Assembly: GCA_016931555.1 (NCBI GenBank)
Contig: JAFGEM010000044.1
Span: forward strand, 1 to 9,476
Length of the DNA stretch: 9,476 bases
Direction: 5' to 3'
Origin: Candidatus Iainarchaeum sp.
GTDB lineage: Archaea > Iainarchaeota > Iainarchaeia > Iainarchaeales > GCA-2688035
Below the pieces are notes generated by a model. The model worked only from the letters and a program-made list of their open reading frames with translations. It was not told the origin of the DNA and ran no database searches. A program made the translations under genes and the position numbers. Positions 1 through 6,198 of the stretch are shown here, one piece after another; position 1 is the first letter of the stretch, and the number at the start of each line of letters is the position of its first letter.

Positions 1-50
1 GACCTCTTCGTCCGAAGCGAAGCGCCCAATCCTGACTAGGCTACGGGTCC
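1..50 (-). tRNA. tRNA-Arg (anticodon UCG), 5' part, cut by window edge
   Basis: Read on the minus strand from position 50, the sequence gives acceptor strand GGACCCG, then UA, and a D arm with stem GCCU/GGGC (last pair U-G) whose loop carries GG. The anticodon arm follows: CUUCG / loop CUUCGGA / CGAAG. Loop positions 34-36 read UCG, which decodes CGA/CGN arginine codons. The variable region starts (AGGUC) and the window then ends, so the T arm and 3' acceptor strand are not visible. No intron is seen in the anticodon loop. The pattern fits archaeal tRNA-Arg(UCG). It lies 26 bases downstream of the homing endonuclease gene on the same strand. Confidence 0.9.
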
Positions 51-72
51 AGATAGATTTGAGGGTAATTGT

Positions 73-82
73 GTTTTTAATC
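73..82 (-). promoter_or_regulatory. Putative TATA box of the tRNA-Arg gene
   Basis: On the minus strand GATTAAAAAC is centred about 27 bases upstream of the mature tRNA 5' end at position 50, the usual distance for an archaeal TATA box when transcription starts near the tRNA. The TAA stop codon of the upstream endonuclease gene (79-77) lies inside this box, so the endonuclease reading frame ends in the tRNA promoter. Inferred from position and composition only. Confidence 0.45.
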
Positions 83-988
83 TTTAGGAATAAAAGATTC
101 GAAGTTTTGGCTTATCTTAAGCCTTCTTTTAACCAGCATTGGAATTAAGCCATCATTTTCCGAAAGCATGTCATCATAATAAGAATTTGGATCTGTACTG
201 CCAGTCAGAATCTTATTTTGATCGACGTATGCTAGCTCGGAAGGCACAAAGCCAAACTTTTTCCAGATTAAAAAGCGGTTATATTTTAGGGGATTCCTGA
301 AACCAACATTGGTAATCCAACTTATTAGATTAGCATCGCCTCTTAATGCTACACTATAATGTTGATTATTATTATCTTTTGCCCGACCATATGACACAGC
401 AAATTGAAATCCTGTTTTAGCTAAAAGCGTACAAACACCGCGCCACAAATTTTTTGAACAAACATTCATGGAAATGCTTGGGTAAGTGTGCCGCTTCAAA
501 TAAACTTTTGCATAACCTGATCCGCCTCGTTTCCTAAAAGAAAGGCACCCGTCAGTGTCAAACACTCCTCGGAGAAATCCATAAATTACGTCCAGGTCTT
601 TTGAATGGAGTATTTGTTCTGGAACGCTAACGGTTAAAGTCTTTTTTCCGTAAGGAAAGCCCATAGAGTGCATAAACTCGATTATTCTTGTTTTGTGGGT
701 AACAAAACCATATGTTTTCTTTGTTAGAAAATAACGCGGTTTTACTGGAATTTGAAAATATTTTTCAAACAAGGGAGCAACGTGGTTGTCATAATATCCT
801 TTTTCTTCGAAACCGCCTGAAATTTCTAGATCTTTTCTTTGCCCGTCATTCCTCAAATATCCATCGCCCGCGTGTATCCCGCAAATTTCCGCTAAATCTG
901 GAGTCATTTTTGTTTGTATGGCTAATCCCCTATCAAAAACCTGCTTTTTTGATTTAAACTCTTTCGAGTTTGGATTTCCGCTATTCAT
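77..988 (-). CDS. Free-standing LAGLIDADG homing endonuclease, two motifs
   Basis: About 303 residues from the ATG at 988; a TTG one codon upstream (991) is possible. Two LAGLIDADG-type helices are visible: LAEICGIHAGDG at about residues 32-43 and IYGFLRGVFDTDG at about 135-147, each ending in an acidic residue before Gly (the catalytic Asp in this family). Size and motif spacing (about 100 residues) match monomeric two-domain homing endonucleases, which make a site-specific double-strand break that lets their gene copy itself into empty sites. There are no intein splicing blocks, so it is free-standing rather than the core of an intein. Its start overlaps the end of the 49-residue ORF by 8 bases, which suggests coupled translation. 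It ends 26 bases before tRNA-Arg. Its target is not visible; a tRNA-proximal site is a guess. Confidence 0.85.
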   Translation of the reverse strand: MNSGNPNSKEFKSKKQVFDRGLAIQTKMTPDLAEICGIHAGDGYLRNDGQRKDLEISGGFEEKGYYDNHVAPLFEKYFQIPVKPRYFLTKKTYGFVTHKTRIIEFMHSMGFPYGKKTLTVSVPEQILHSKDLDVIYGFLRGVFDTDGCLSFRKRGGSGYAKVYLKRHTYPSISMNVCSKNLWRGVCTLLAKTGFQFAVSYGRAKDNNNQHYSVALRGDANLISWITNVGFRNPLKYNRFLIWKKFGFVPSELAYVDQNKILTGSTDPNSYYDDMLSENDGLIPMLVKRRLKISQNFESFIPKD

Positions 989-1130
989 CAAAATCGCTTC
1001 CTACAAACTCTTTCAAAATCCACATTTCTCTTCCGTCCAAATCCTCAGGATTATTTCGCGCAATCTGAATTGCTGCTTTTATTTCTTCCCTACTAGGAGC
1101 AGGAAAATTCAGTGTTTTTTCGAAAATCAT
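981..1130 (-). CDS. Small 49-residue protein upstream of and overlapping the homing endonuclease
   Basis: ATG at 1130, preceded by a near-perfect Shine-Dalgarno (GGAGGTG, six bases before the start), which is the main evidence that this short frame is translated. It begins MIFEKTLNFPAPSREE, is moderately acidic, and has a likely helical middle (REEIKAAIQIARNN). It ends SDFDE and the stop TAG overlaps the endonuclease ATG in another frame, an arrangement typical of coupled translation. I do not recognise the family. It could be a regulator or partner of the endonuclease, or the remaining N-terminal part of a host gene cut by the endonuclease cassette. No Cys, no membrane segment and no signal peptide are seen. 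Confidence 0.6.
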   Translation of the reverse strand: MIFEKTLNFPAPSREEIKAAIQIARNNPEDLDGREMWILKEFVGSDFDE

Positions 1131-1282
1131 TCAAGCCACCTCCAAAATGAAAAGAATTTTTTCGTGGACTCGTTGGGATTTTGGAGGCATTAAACCCTTT
1201 GACCCGAGCGCAGCAAGGGCAAAGGTTTAAGCCGAGAAAATCAGAGGACTAAGAAAAAATTTGATTTATAGGAGGTGGCTTG
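1131..1282 (-). promoter_or_regulatory. Structured 5' leader with the ribosome-binding site paired to its own 5' end
   Basis: Three nested complementary segments flank the same centre. The outer is CAAGCCACCTCC (1132-1143, plus strand) with GGAGGTGGCTTG (1271-1282), 12 of 12. The middle is AATTTTTTC (1155-1163) with GAAAAAATT (1253-1261), 9 of 9. The inner hairpin pairs 1177-1182 with 1237-1242, then, across a 3x3 internal loop, 1186-1205 with 1217-1233, which is 17 pairs with single-base bulges at 1189, 1197 and 1202 and an 11-base loop (1206-1216). In the minus-strand transcript the outer right arm is the Shine-Dalgarno of the 49-residue ORF, so closing the outer stem would hide it. Regulation of translation is inferred; a fold-back (MITE-like) DNA element is the alternative. 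Confidence 0.6.
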
Positions 1283-1301
1283 GTTTTGGGATAAAGCAAT
1301 T

Positions 1302-1313
1302 AGTTTTAAAAAC
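1302..1313 (-). promoter_or_regulatory. Putative TATA box for the leader, 49-residue ORF and endonuclease
   Basis: Minus-strand TTTTTAAAACTA is centred about 26 bases upstream of position 1282. That would start the transcript almost exactly at the 5' arm of the 12-bp leader stem. This agreement supports reading the fold-back element as a transcribed leader. No mapped start exists here; inferred from spacing. Confidence 0.4.
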
Positions 1314-1386
1314 TTGGCTGATTAAAGAATGTTGTATATCCCTAATTATTTAAATCTAATATAATTGAATTTAATTGGTGGTTTTT

Positions 1387-1542
1387 GTGAAAACATGCAG
1401 TATTTGCAATCGCGAAGTAGTCAGTGATTATGTTGAGTTTAAGTGCCCGAATTGCGGGAAAACCCGCATTTTGAGGTGCGCGCACTGCAGGAAAACAGGA
1501 AAAGTCTACAAGTGCAGTGAATGCGGTTTTGAAGGGCCATAA
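1387..1542 (+). CDS. HVO_2753-type double zinc-finger small protein
   Basis: 51 residues, GTG start at 1387 with a GGTGG Shine-Dalgarno a few bases upstream. There are four Cys pairs: CSIC (residues 4-7), CPNC (20-23), CAHC (31-34) and CSEC (43-46), enough for two zinc ribbons. The frame was found by reading the sequence. Length, spacing and the position directly before aEF-1beta match the archaeal family typified by Haloferax HVO_2753, often annotated as a zinc-ribbon RNA-binding protein. The neighbouring translation factor suggests a ribosome or RNA-linked role, but the molecular function in this organism is not shown by the sequence. It is probably co-transcribed with the aEF-1beta gene 101 bases downstream, unless the hairpins between them interrupt transcription. 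Confidence 0.88.
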   Translation: MKTCSICNREVVSDYVEFKCPNCGKTRILRCAHCRKTGKVYKCSECGFEGP

Positions 1543-1556
1543 AAAAAGGTGTTTTT

Positions 1557-1660
1557 TTGGGAAAAACTGTTGTAAAGCCTTTTCTCTAAAGAGAAAAGCC
1601 TTGGGAAAAGAGGTTTTTTGCTCCGCAAAAAAGGTTGATTTTAATGGGAAAAACTGTTGT
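1557..1660 (+). repeat. 15-bp direct repeat duplicating the aEF-1beta start, with two hairpins between copies
   Basis: GGGAAAAACTGTTGT occurs at 1559-1573 and again at 1646-1660, where it encodes the start of aEF-1beta. The offset is 87 bases, a multiple of three. The first copy follows its own GGTG (1548-1551) and a TTG start (1557). It encodes MGKTVVKPFL and then a stop at 1585-1587. Between the copies lie a hairpin with arms CTTTTCTCT/AGAGAAAAG (about 1579-1598) and a second with arms TTTTTTGC/GCAAAAAA (about 1614-1632). It looks like an abandoned gene start or a translated leader peptide. Confidence 0.75.
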
Positions 1661-1901
1661 TATAATGAAGATTACTCCAAAGGAAGAGCAGATTGACAGG
1701 GCAATGGCTGATTTGAAAACAGTGAAAAGCGGTGCTTTGCAGGACGTGCAAAAGGTTCCTGTTGCATTCGGAATTGAAATTCTTAAAGCTGCTTTTACTA
1801 TTGAGGAAAAAGCGGAAAACGCGCTTTCAGAGCTTGAGGAAGAAGTTGCAAAGCTTGATTCTATTGAAAACAGCGAAGTAGAGAACATGACACTGCTTTA
1901 A
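1644..1901 (+). CDS. ef1b: Archaeal elongation factor 1-beta (aEF-1beta)
   Basis: 85 residues from the ATG at 1644, close to the usual 85-91. It begins MGKTVVIMKITPKEEQ and has the family's central segment PVAFGIEILKAAFTI. It ends in the typical acidic helix and strand (ALSELEEEVAKLDSIENSEVE...). aEF-1beta is the guanine-nucleotide exchange factor that recharges aEF-1alpha with GTP in the cytoplasm during elongation; the small ferredoxin-like fold corresponds to the catalytic domain of eukaryotic eEF1B. The ATG is preferred over the TTG three codons upstream because MGK-hydrophobic is the conserved N-terminus. The ribosome-binding site here is weak (GGTTGA), whereas the duplicated upstream start has GGTG. 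The neighbouring zinc-finger gene supports the assignment. Confidence 0.92.
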   Translation: MGKTVVIMKITPKEEQIDRAMADLKTVKSGALQDVQKVPVAFGIEILKAAFTIEEKAENALSELEEEVAKLDSIENSEVENMTLL

Positions 1902-1906
1902 ACGAG

Positions 1907-1942
1907 CAATAATTTAATATTGTTAAAAGTACACTATTTTTT
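1907..1942 (+). promoter_or_regulatory. AT-rich spacer: possible end signal of aEF-1beta and promoter of the next gene
   Basis: A small hairpin (CAATA, six-base loop, TATTG; 1907-1922) and a run of six T (1937-1942) follow the aEF-1beta stop and could end its transcript. The same stretch (AATTTAATATTGTTAAAAG) could be a TATA region 20-30 bases before the ATG at 1948. The next gene has no Shine-Dalgarno, which would fit a leaderless transcript. Both readings rest on composition and spacing only. Confidence 0.25.
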
Positions 1943-1947
1943 GCAGC

Positions 1948-2538
1948 ATGAAAGAACTGCCTTTACTCGTTAGCTTAGACCATAACGATGAATCCCTAAA
2001 GAGCCAAGGAAGAAGAGTTATTCACGATTTTGGGGAAAAAGGAAAAACACTTTTTATTGAAGGAACTGCTAAAAGTATTACCCAAAGAAACAGCAGTGCA
2101 AAACCTTTTTTTGCCGCACTACAAGAAGCGAGAAAAATTGGAATGGGAATAGTTTTTTTGGATGCACGAACAGAAAAAGCATTAGTTAGTAAAAGAGTCA
2201 AAAGAAGTTTTAAGATTCCACAACCAGACTTTCAAAATTATCTGACCTTTAATCTACGCGAAAGAGAGTGGATAAAAACTATCCGTAAACAAGCAAAGAG
2301 GGGGGACATTGTAATGGTCCATCAAAACCATGCAAAAAACTTGTTAGATTTAGATCCTTTATTAGGAGGCAACTTTCTTGCTATTACTCGGCTTCCAATA
2401 ACGAGTTCCAGAGTTAGCAAAGCGGATATAGAATGGATTAGATACCTTAGAGCAAAAAAAAGGCCTTTAGTCAAAAGAAAACCAGGGGCTCTCAAAAGAA
2501 AACCAGAGGTTCCCAAAAAAAACCCCCTTCTATTTTAA
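1948..2538 (+). CDS. Unrecognised protein, possibly TraB-like, with basic heptad-repeat tail
   Basis: 196 residues, soluble, no signal peptide or membrane segment. The order LFIEGT (35-40), then GMGIVFLDARTEKAL (65-79), then REREWIKTIRKQ (104-115) and GDIVMVHQNHAKNL (119-132) resembles TraB/PrgY-type domains: a strand ending in an acidic residue, a D-R element, and a late Gly-Asp strand leading to His. The match is by eye, and the family's usual N-terminal motif is not clear. The tail from about residue 171 is Lys/Arg/Pro-rich with three seven-residue units (VKRKPGA, LKRKPEV, PKKNPLL), suited to binding nucleic acid. Leucine codons TTA/CTA and Arg AGA look more frequent than in rad50, a weak hint of transfer. 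The stop is 30 bases before the rad50 ATG. Function not assigned. Confidence 0.75.
   Translation: MKELPLLVSLDHNDESLKSQGRRVIHDFGEKGKTLFIEGTAKSITQRNSSAKPFFAALQEARKIGMGIVFLDARTEKALVSKRVKRSFKIPQPDFQNYLTFNLREREWIKTIRKQAKRGDIVMVHQNHAKNLLDLDPLLGGNFLAITRLPITSSRVSKADIEWIRYLRAKKRPLVKRKPGALKRKPEVPKKNPLLF
2470..2532 (+). repeat. Three in-frame 21-bp tandem repeats encoding the basic tail
   Basis: Units start at 2470, 2491 and 2512. The first two share TCAAAAGAAAACCAG almost unchanged and the third is diverged (CCCAAAAAAAACCCC). Each encodes seven residues of pattern x-K-(R/K)-(K/N)-P-x-x, so the copy number can change without shifting the frame. They end six bases before the gene's stop codon. Confidence 0.7.
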
Positions 2539-2568
2539 CACATTTCCATTCTAATTTTATTGGTTGGG

Positions 2569-5500
2569 ATGATAACTAAAGTTAGTCTTGAGAATTGGCG
2601 CACTCATGCAAAATCTGATTTTGAATTTGGCAGGGGAACAAATGTTTTGGTAGGGGCCATGGGCGCTGGAAAATCACTTCCATATACGGAACTTGCACTT
2701 GTAAAGGAAGGGAACATCTGGAAGAAGCAACCCATTGGAGAAATCGTAGAAAGAAGCCTGAAAAAATCCGGAAAAAAAGAAAAACGGGGCAATGGGGCAA
2801 TAAGTACAAATGAAAATCCTTTTAGCATCAAAGTTCAAACAATAAATCCTAATACCCTAAAAATGGAAGAACGCCAAGTTTCAAGTTTTATAAAACACAA
2901 AGCGCCTGAGGAATTAGTTAAAATTAGAACCAGACAAGGCAAAAAACTCGTTACAACCTTGGACCATTCAATGCTAATTTTTGAAGAGGGAAAAATCAAG
3001 CCAATGCAGTGCAAGGATTTGAAAAAAGGATCTTTTATTCCTTGCCCAAAAAAAATGGTTTTGAAAGGAAGCCCTGATTTTATAGAATTATCCGCACTTC
3101 TGCCCGAATTCAGGCATACTAATAGAATATTGGACGGGTTAGCAGAAATGAAAAGAGGGTTGTCGGCAACAACCGCCGCAAAGGAGACAGGGGTAACAAA
3201 AGACACTCTGGCAAACTGGCGCGACAGAAAATACACGCACTCTCCTAATTTAATAATCGCAAGGCGCCTTAGCCATGCCGTACCAACAAAAATAAGGCTA
3301 TCCAATGAATTTGCAAGGCTTTGCGGCGCATATGTTGCAGAAGGGTTTGCCGACTATTGCCCAAAAAAAAGCAGGTATACAGTAGGAATCTCCAATACAG
3401 ATGAAAAATTTTTGAAACTCGTTAGAAAAGACTGGAAAATGATTTTCCCAGAAATTCCAATGAAATGCATACAAAAAAGATTTTTACAAGCAAACAGCGC
3501 AGTTGCCAGTGCCCTGTTTTTGAGAATGTTTGGGCATAAGGCAAAAGAAAAAAAACTGCCGGAATTTATATTTTGGTTTGATGAAAACCAATTGTCAGAC
3601 TTTCTTAAAATGTATTTTGAAGGCGACGGCTATATTTCAACAACAAGACCCGAACTTTCATGTTCATCAAAAAGCGTTGAACTTGTTGACGGGCTGCAAA
3701 CCTTGCTTTGTAGGTGGGGCATAATTTCAAGGATAAGAAAAGTAAAAAGGCCCCAAGGAAAATATTATGAATTACTGGTACTGCCCAAGCACATCCCTAT
3801 TTTTGCAAAACATGTTTCGTTTTTAAGCGAAAGAAAACAAAGAGCGCTCTTGACCTGGTGCGAAACAATAAAGACTAGAAAAAGATGGGACGGCGTTGAT
3901 GTAATACCAAACATAGCAAATCTGCTGAAAAACTTAACACAGGAATATTCCCTTGGCAAAAGAAATAACAAAAAAATGCGTGGCATTTCAAAAGAGCTTC
4001 AGATTTATAGAAAAAAAGAAAATCTTGGCAGAGAAAAACTCAAGAGAATCTTAAACCAAATATTTGAAAACTACAAATTCAAAAAGAAGGCGTTTAGTAA
4101 TCTGGAAAAAATAGTTGATTCTGACATTTTTTTTGATAAAATAATAGAAATTGAAAAAATTCCTGCCACCTCTGAATTTGTTTATGACTTTGGGATTGAA
4201 GGCACGGAAAACTTTGTAGCGGGTTTAGGAAATATTTTAACCCACAATAGTTCTGTCACTGATGCCATTTGCTTTGCCTTGTTTGGCACATTCCCTGCAT
4301 TGCAGAGCAAGCGCGTTTCTCTTGAGGAAATAATTACTGGCAAGCCGAATAAAATGCCTGAAACTCGCGTGAAAGCTGATTTTGAATATAATGGAGAAAC
4401 ATATTCTGTTGAGAGAACAATAAAACGCAAGGGCACTAATCAGGCAAAGCTTTTGCAGGGAAAAAAATTGCTCGCGGGCCCAAAGACAACTGACGTGACA
4501 AAGGCAGTTGAAAAAATTTTGGATATCAATTACAATTTGTTCAGCAAAGCTGTTTACTCCGAACAAAACCAGATTGATTTTTTTCTAAGGCTTTCTCCGA
4601 GGGAGAGAAAAGAACAGTTTGACGAGCTCCTTGATCTGAAGAGATTTGAGAAAGCGCGGGGAAACGCAGTGAGTTTGGCGAATAAAATAAAGGACCGTGT
4701 TTCCGAGAGAAAAGACTGGCTTGAAAAGCAAAAACAGGGTTTTGATGAAAGGGAATTTTTAGAAATCAAAAAAAAGATTAGTGAAAAGGAAAAGGCCAAT
4801 GAGGGTATTAGTGAAAAGGTGTTGCGGGGAAAAAAACAGGCAGCAAATTCCAGTGAAAAAATACGGGTTTTGGAGTCAAAGGAAAAAGAATTTAACAAAA
4901 AAAAGGAAACGCTTATTGAATTGCAGGCCCAGCTAAAGGAAGTCAAAAAAATTGTTGATGAGGCAAAGGCAGGGAAAAAAAGCGCGGAAATTCAGAGTGA
5001 TTTGGAGAAAGAAACAGGGTTCGGAAAAAAATTTGCAGAAGAAAAGGAGAAGATTGAAGGCGAAATAAAATGTTTGCAGGAAAAAGCGAATTCTGTGATT
5101 AGGGAGCAGGGTTTGAATGAGGAAAAGCTTTTGCAATTGCAGAAGTCAGTTAAAGAACTCGAGATTGCAAAGGCAGAGTGCCCTGTCTGCAGAAAACCTT
5201 TGGATGCGGAAACAAAGGCAGGGATAATAGCACATAATGAAAAGGAGAAGAAAGCAATAGCAATTGTGGAATCAGAAATAAGAAAAAGAGCGGGAGAAGT
5301 TAAAAAGGATTTGGAGGAGAAAAACAGGTTAAAGCGGGCAGTGGAGAAAAAAATTGATGAAAGCAGAGAAAAGGAATTGAATTTAAAGGCGCTTTTAAAA
5401 GAGCGCGAGGGCTTGGATAAGAAAGAATTGGATTTGAAAGAATTTGAAAAGCAGGCAGTTCAACTGCAAAAAGAACTGGACCAAATCAATTTTGATTATG

Positions 5501-6198
5501 ACACATTGAAAAAGGAGCGCGAGTTTTTTGTGGAAACAAAAGCAATTGCAGACTCCCTTGAGAAGGAAAAAAAATCGAACGACGAGCTGATTGGGCAGTT
5601 TAAGGAGAATTTGAAGCGTTTGGAGGAAACAAAAAAACAGTTGTCTGAATTGGAAGACAGCATCATGCAATTGGAAAATGCTTTGGAGAAGACAATTATT
5701 TTTACGAACGCTTTAAAGGCAATGCAGAGTGAACTGCGCTCAATGCTTGTTGAAAACATTAACCTTGCAATGAGCGATATCTGGCAAAAAATTTATCCGT
5801 ACAATGATTTTACAACAGCAAAGCTTGAAATTGAGGAAGGGAGCTATGAATTGAAAGTAAAAGATCGGCTTGGAAACTGGGTGCGTGTTGAAGGTATTTT
5901 AAGCGGCGGGGAAAGAAGCGCTGCCGCGCTCTGCATAAGAATCGCGTTCTCCTTGGTTTTAACCCAAAACCTTTCCTGGCTGATTTTGGATGAGCCAACG
6001 CACAATCTTGATGCAAATGCTGTAAGCGTTTTGAGCAGGCTAATGAGGGAACAATTGCCTGAATTAGTTGACCAGATATTTGTCATTACTCATGATAGGG
6101 AAATGGAGAGGGCTGCTTCAGCAACAACCTATTTGCTGCAGAGAAACAAGGAAATTGACGGCGCAACAAAGCCAGAGCAAATCAAGCCAGAGGCATGA
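2569..6198 (+). CDS. rad50: Rad50 DNA repair ATPase, precursor containing an intein
   Basis: Rad50 is the SMC-like ATPase that works with Mre11 to tether and process DNA breaks. ATG at 2569 is chosen because MITKVSLENWRTH is the usual N-terminus; TTG at 2560 would add three residues. Without the intein the protein is about 684 residues. Numbers below count the precursor from 2560: Walker A GAMGAGK (32-38) joined to SSVTDAI after the intein; Q-loop region YSEQNQIDFF (Q669); long coiled coil; zinc hook CPVC (874-877); signature LSGGERSAA (around 1115); Walker B WLILDEP (D1144, E1145); D-loop HNLDA; and H-loop ITHDRE. All catalytic motifs are intact. The coiled-coil arms are short compared with about 880-residue Pyrococcus Rad50. 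No mre11 follows; the gene ends convergent with a minus-strand ORF. Confidence 0.96.
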   Translation: MITKVSLENWRTHAKSDFEFGRGTNVLVGAMGAGKSLPYTELALVKEGNIWKKQPIGEIVERSLKKSGKKEKRGNGAISTNENPFSIKVQTINPNTLKMEERQVSSFIKHKAPEELVKIRTRQGKKLVTTLDHSMLIFEEGKIKPMQCKDLKKGSFIPCPKKMVLKGSPDFIELSALLPEFRHTNRILDGLAEMKRGLSATTAAKETGVTKDTLANWRDRKYTHSPNLIIARRLSHAVPTKIRLSNEFARLCGAYVAEGFADYCPKKSRYTVGISNTDEKFLKLVRKDWKMIFPEIPMKCIQKRFLQANSAVASALFLRMFGHKAKEKKLPEFIFWFDENQLSDFLKMYFEGDGYISTTRPELSCSSKSVELVDGLQTLLCRWGIISRIRKVKRPQGKYYELLVLPKHIPIFAKHVSFLSERKQRALLTWCETIKTRKRWDGVDVIPNIANLLKNLTQEYSLGKRNNKKMRGISKELQIYRKKENLGREKLKRILNQIFENYKFKKKAFSNLEKIVDSDIFFDKIIEIEKIPATSEFVYDFGIEGTENFVAGLGNILTHNSSVTDAICFALFGTFPALQSKRVSLEEIITGKPNKMPETRVKADFEYNGETYSVERTIKRKGTNQAKLLQGKKLLAGPKTTDVTKAVEKILDINYNLFSKAVYSEQNQIDFFLRLSPRERKEQFDELLDLKRFEKARGNAVSLANKIKDRVSERKDWLEKQKQGFDEREFLEIKKKISEKEKANEGISEKVLRGKKQAANSSEKIRVLESKEKEFNKKKETLIELQAQLKEVKKIVDEAKAGKKSAEIQSDLEKETGFGKKFAEEKEKIEGEIKCLQEKANSVIREQGLNEEKLLQLQKSVKELEIAKAECPVCRKPLDAETKAGIIAHNEKEKKAIAIVESEIRKRAGEVKKDLEEKNRLKRAVEKKIDESREKELNLKALLKEREGLDKKELDLKEFEKQAVQLQKELDQINFDYDTLKKEREFFVETKAIADSLEKEKKSNDELIGQFKENLKRLEETKKQLSELEDSIMQLENALEKTIIFTNALKAMQSELRSMLVENINLAMSDIWQKIYPYNDFTTAKLEIEEGSYELKVKDRLGNWVRVEGILSGGERSAAALCIRIAFSLVLTQNLSWLILDEPTHNLDANAVSVLSRLMREQLPELVDQIFVITHDREMERAASATTYLLQRNKEIDGATKPEQIKPEA
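2674..4248 (+). mobile_element. Rad50 intein with LAGLIDADG endonuclease, inserted after the Walker A lysine codon
   Basis: 525 residues. The first is Ser (TCA, 2674) in SLPYTELALVKEG, the last two are His-Asn (4243-4248), and the next host residue is Ser (AGT, 4249). Removal restores GAMGAGK-SSVTDAI, an intact Rad50 P-loop, which fixes both borders. Splicing blocks: N-terminal block A; block B TTLDHSM with its His at intein residue 98; block F YDFGIEGTENFVAG; block G ILTHN. A helix-turn-helix-like stretch (TTAAKETGVTKDTLANW) and two LAGLIDADG motifs, LCGAYVAEGFADY (intein 216-228) and FLKMYFEGDGYIS (310-322), form the homing endonuclease. Codon choice (GTA, AGA, fewer TTG) looks unlike the flanking Rad50 sequence, consistent with later arrival. 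Ser rather than Cys is used at both splice junctions. Confidence 0.95.

Noticed and set aside
1177..1242. K-turn / box C/D-type small RNA in the inner hairpin
   Set aside because: The 3x3 internal loop could form tandem G-A pairs, but it is symmetric, and no RUGAUGA or CUGA boxes are placed to make a guide RNA.
1132..1282. MITE or insertion element with 12-bp terminal inverted repeats
   Set aside because: Not excluded, but no target-site duplication is seen outside the repeats. One arm is a functional-looking ribosome-binding site, and a TATA box is positioned for a start at the other arm; a leader is the simpler reading.
77..1282. Group I intron or tRNA intron carrying the endonuclease
   Set aside because: The endonuclease lies upstream of the mature tRNA 5' end, not within it. 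There are no matching exon halves and no bulge-helix-bulge or group I core that I can recognise.
2835..3305. 156-codon minus-strand open frame inside rad50
   Set aside because: It is antisense to the intein, which has clear splicing and endonuclease motifs in the plus frame.
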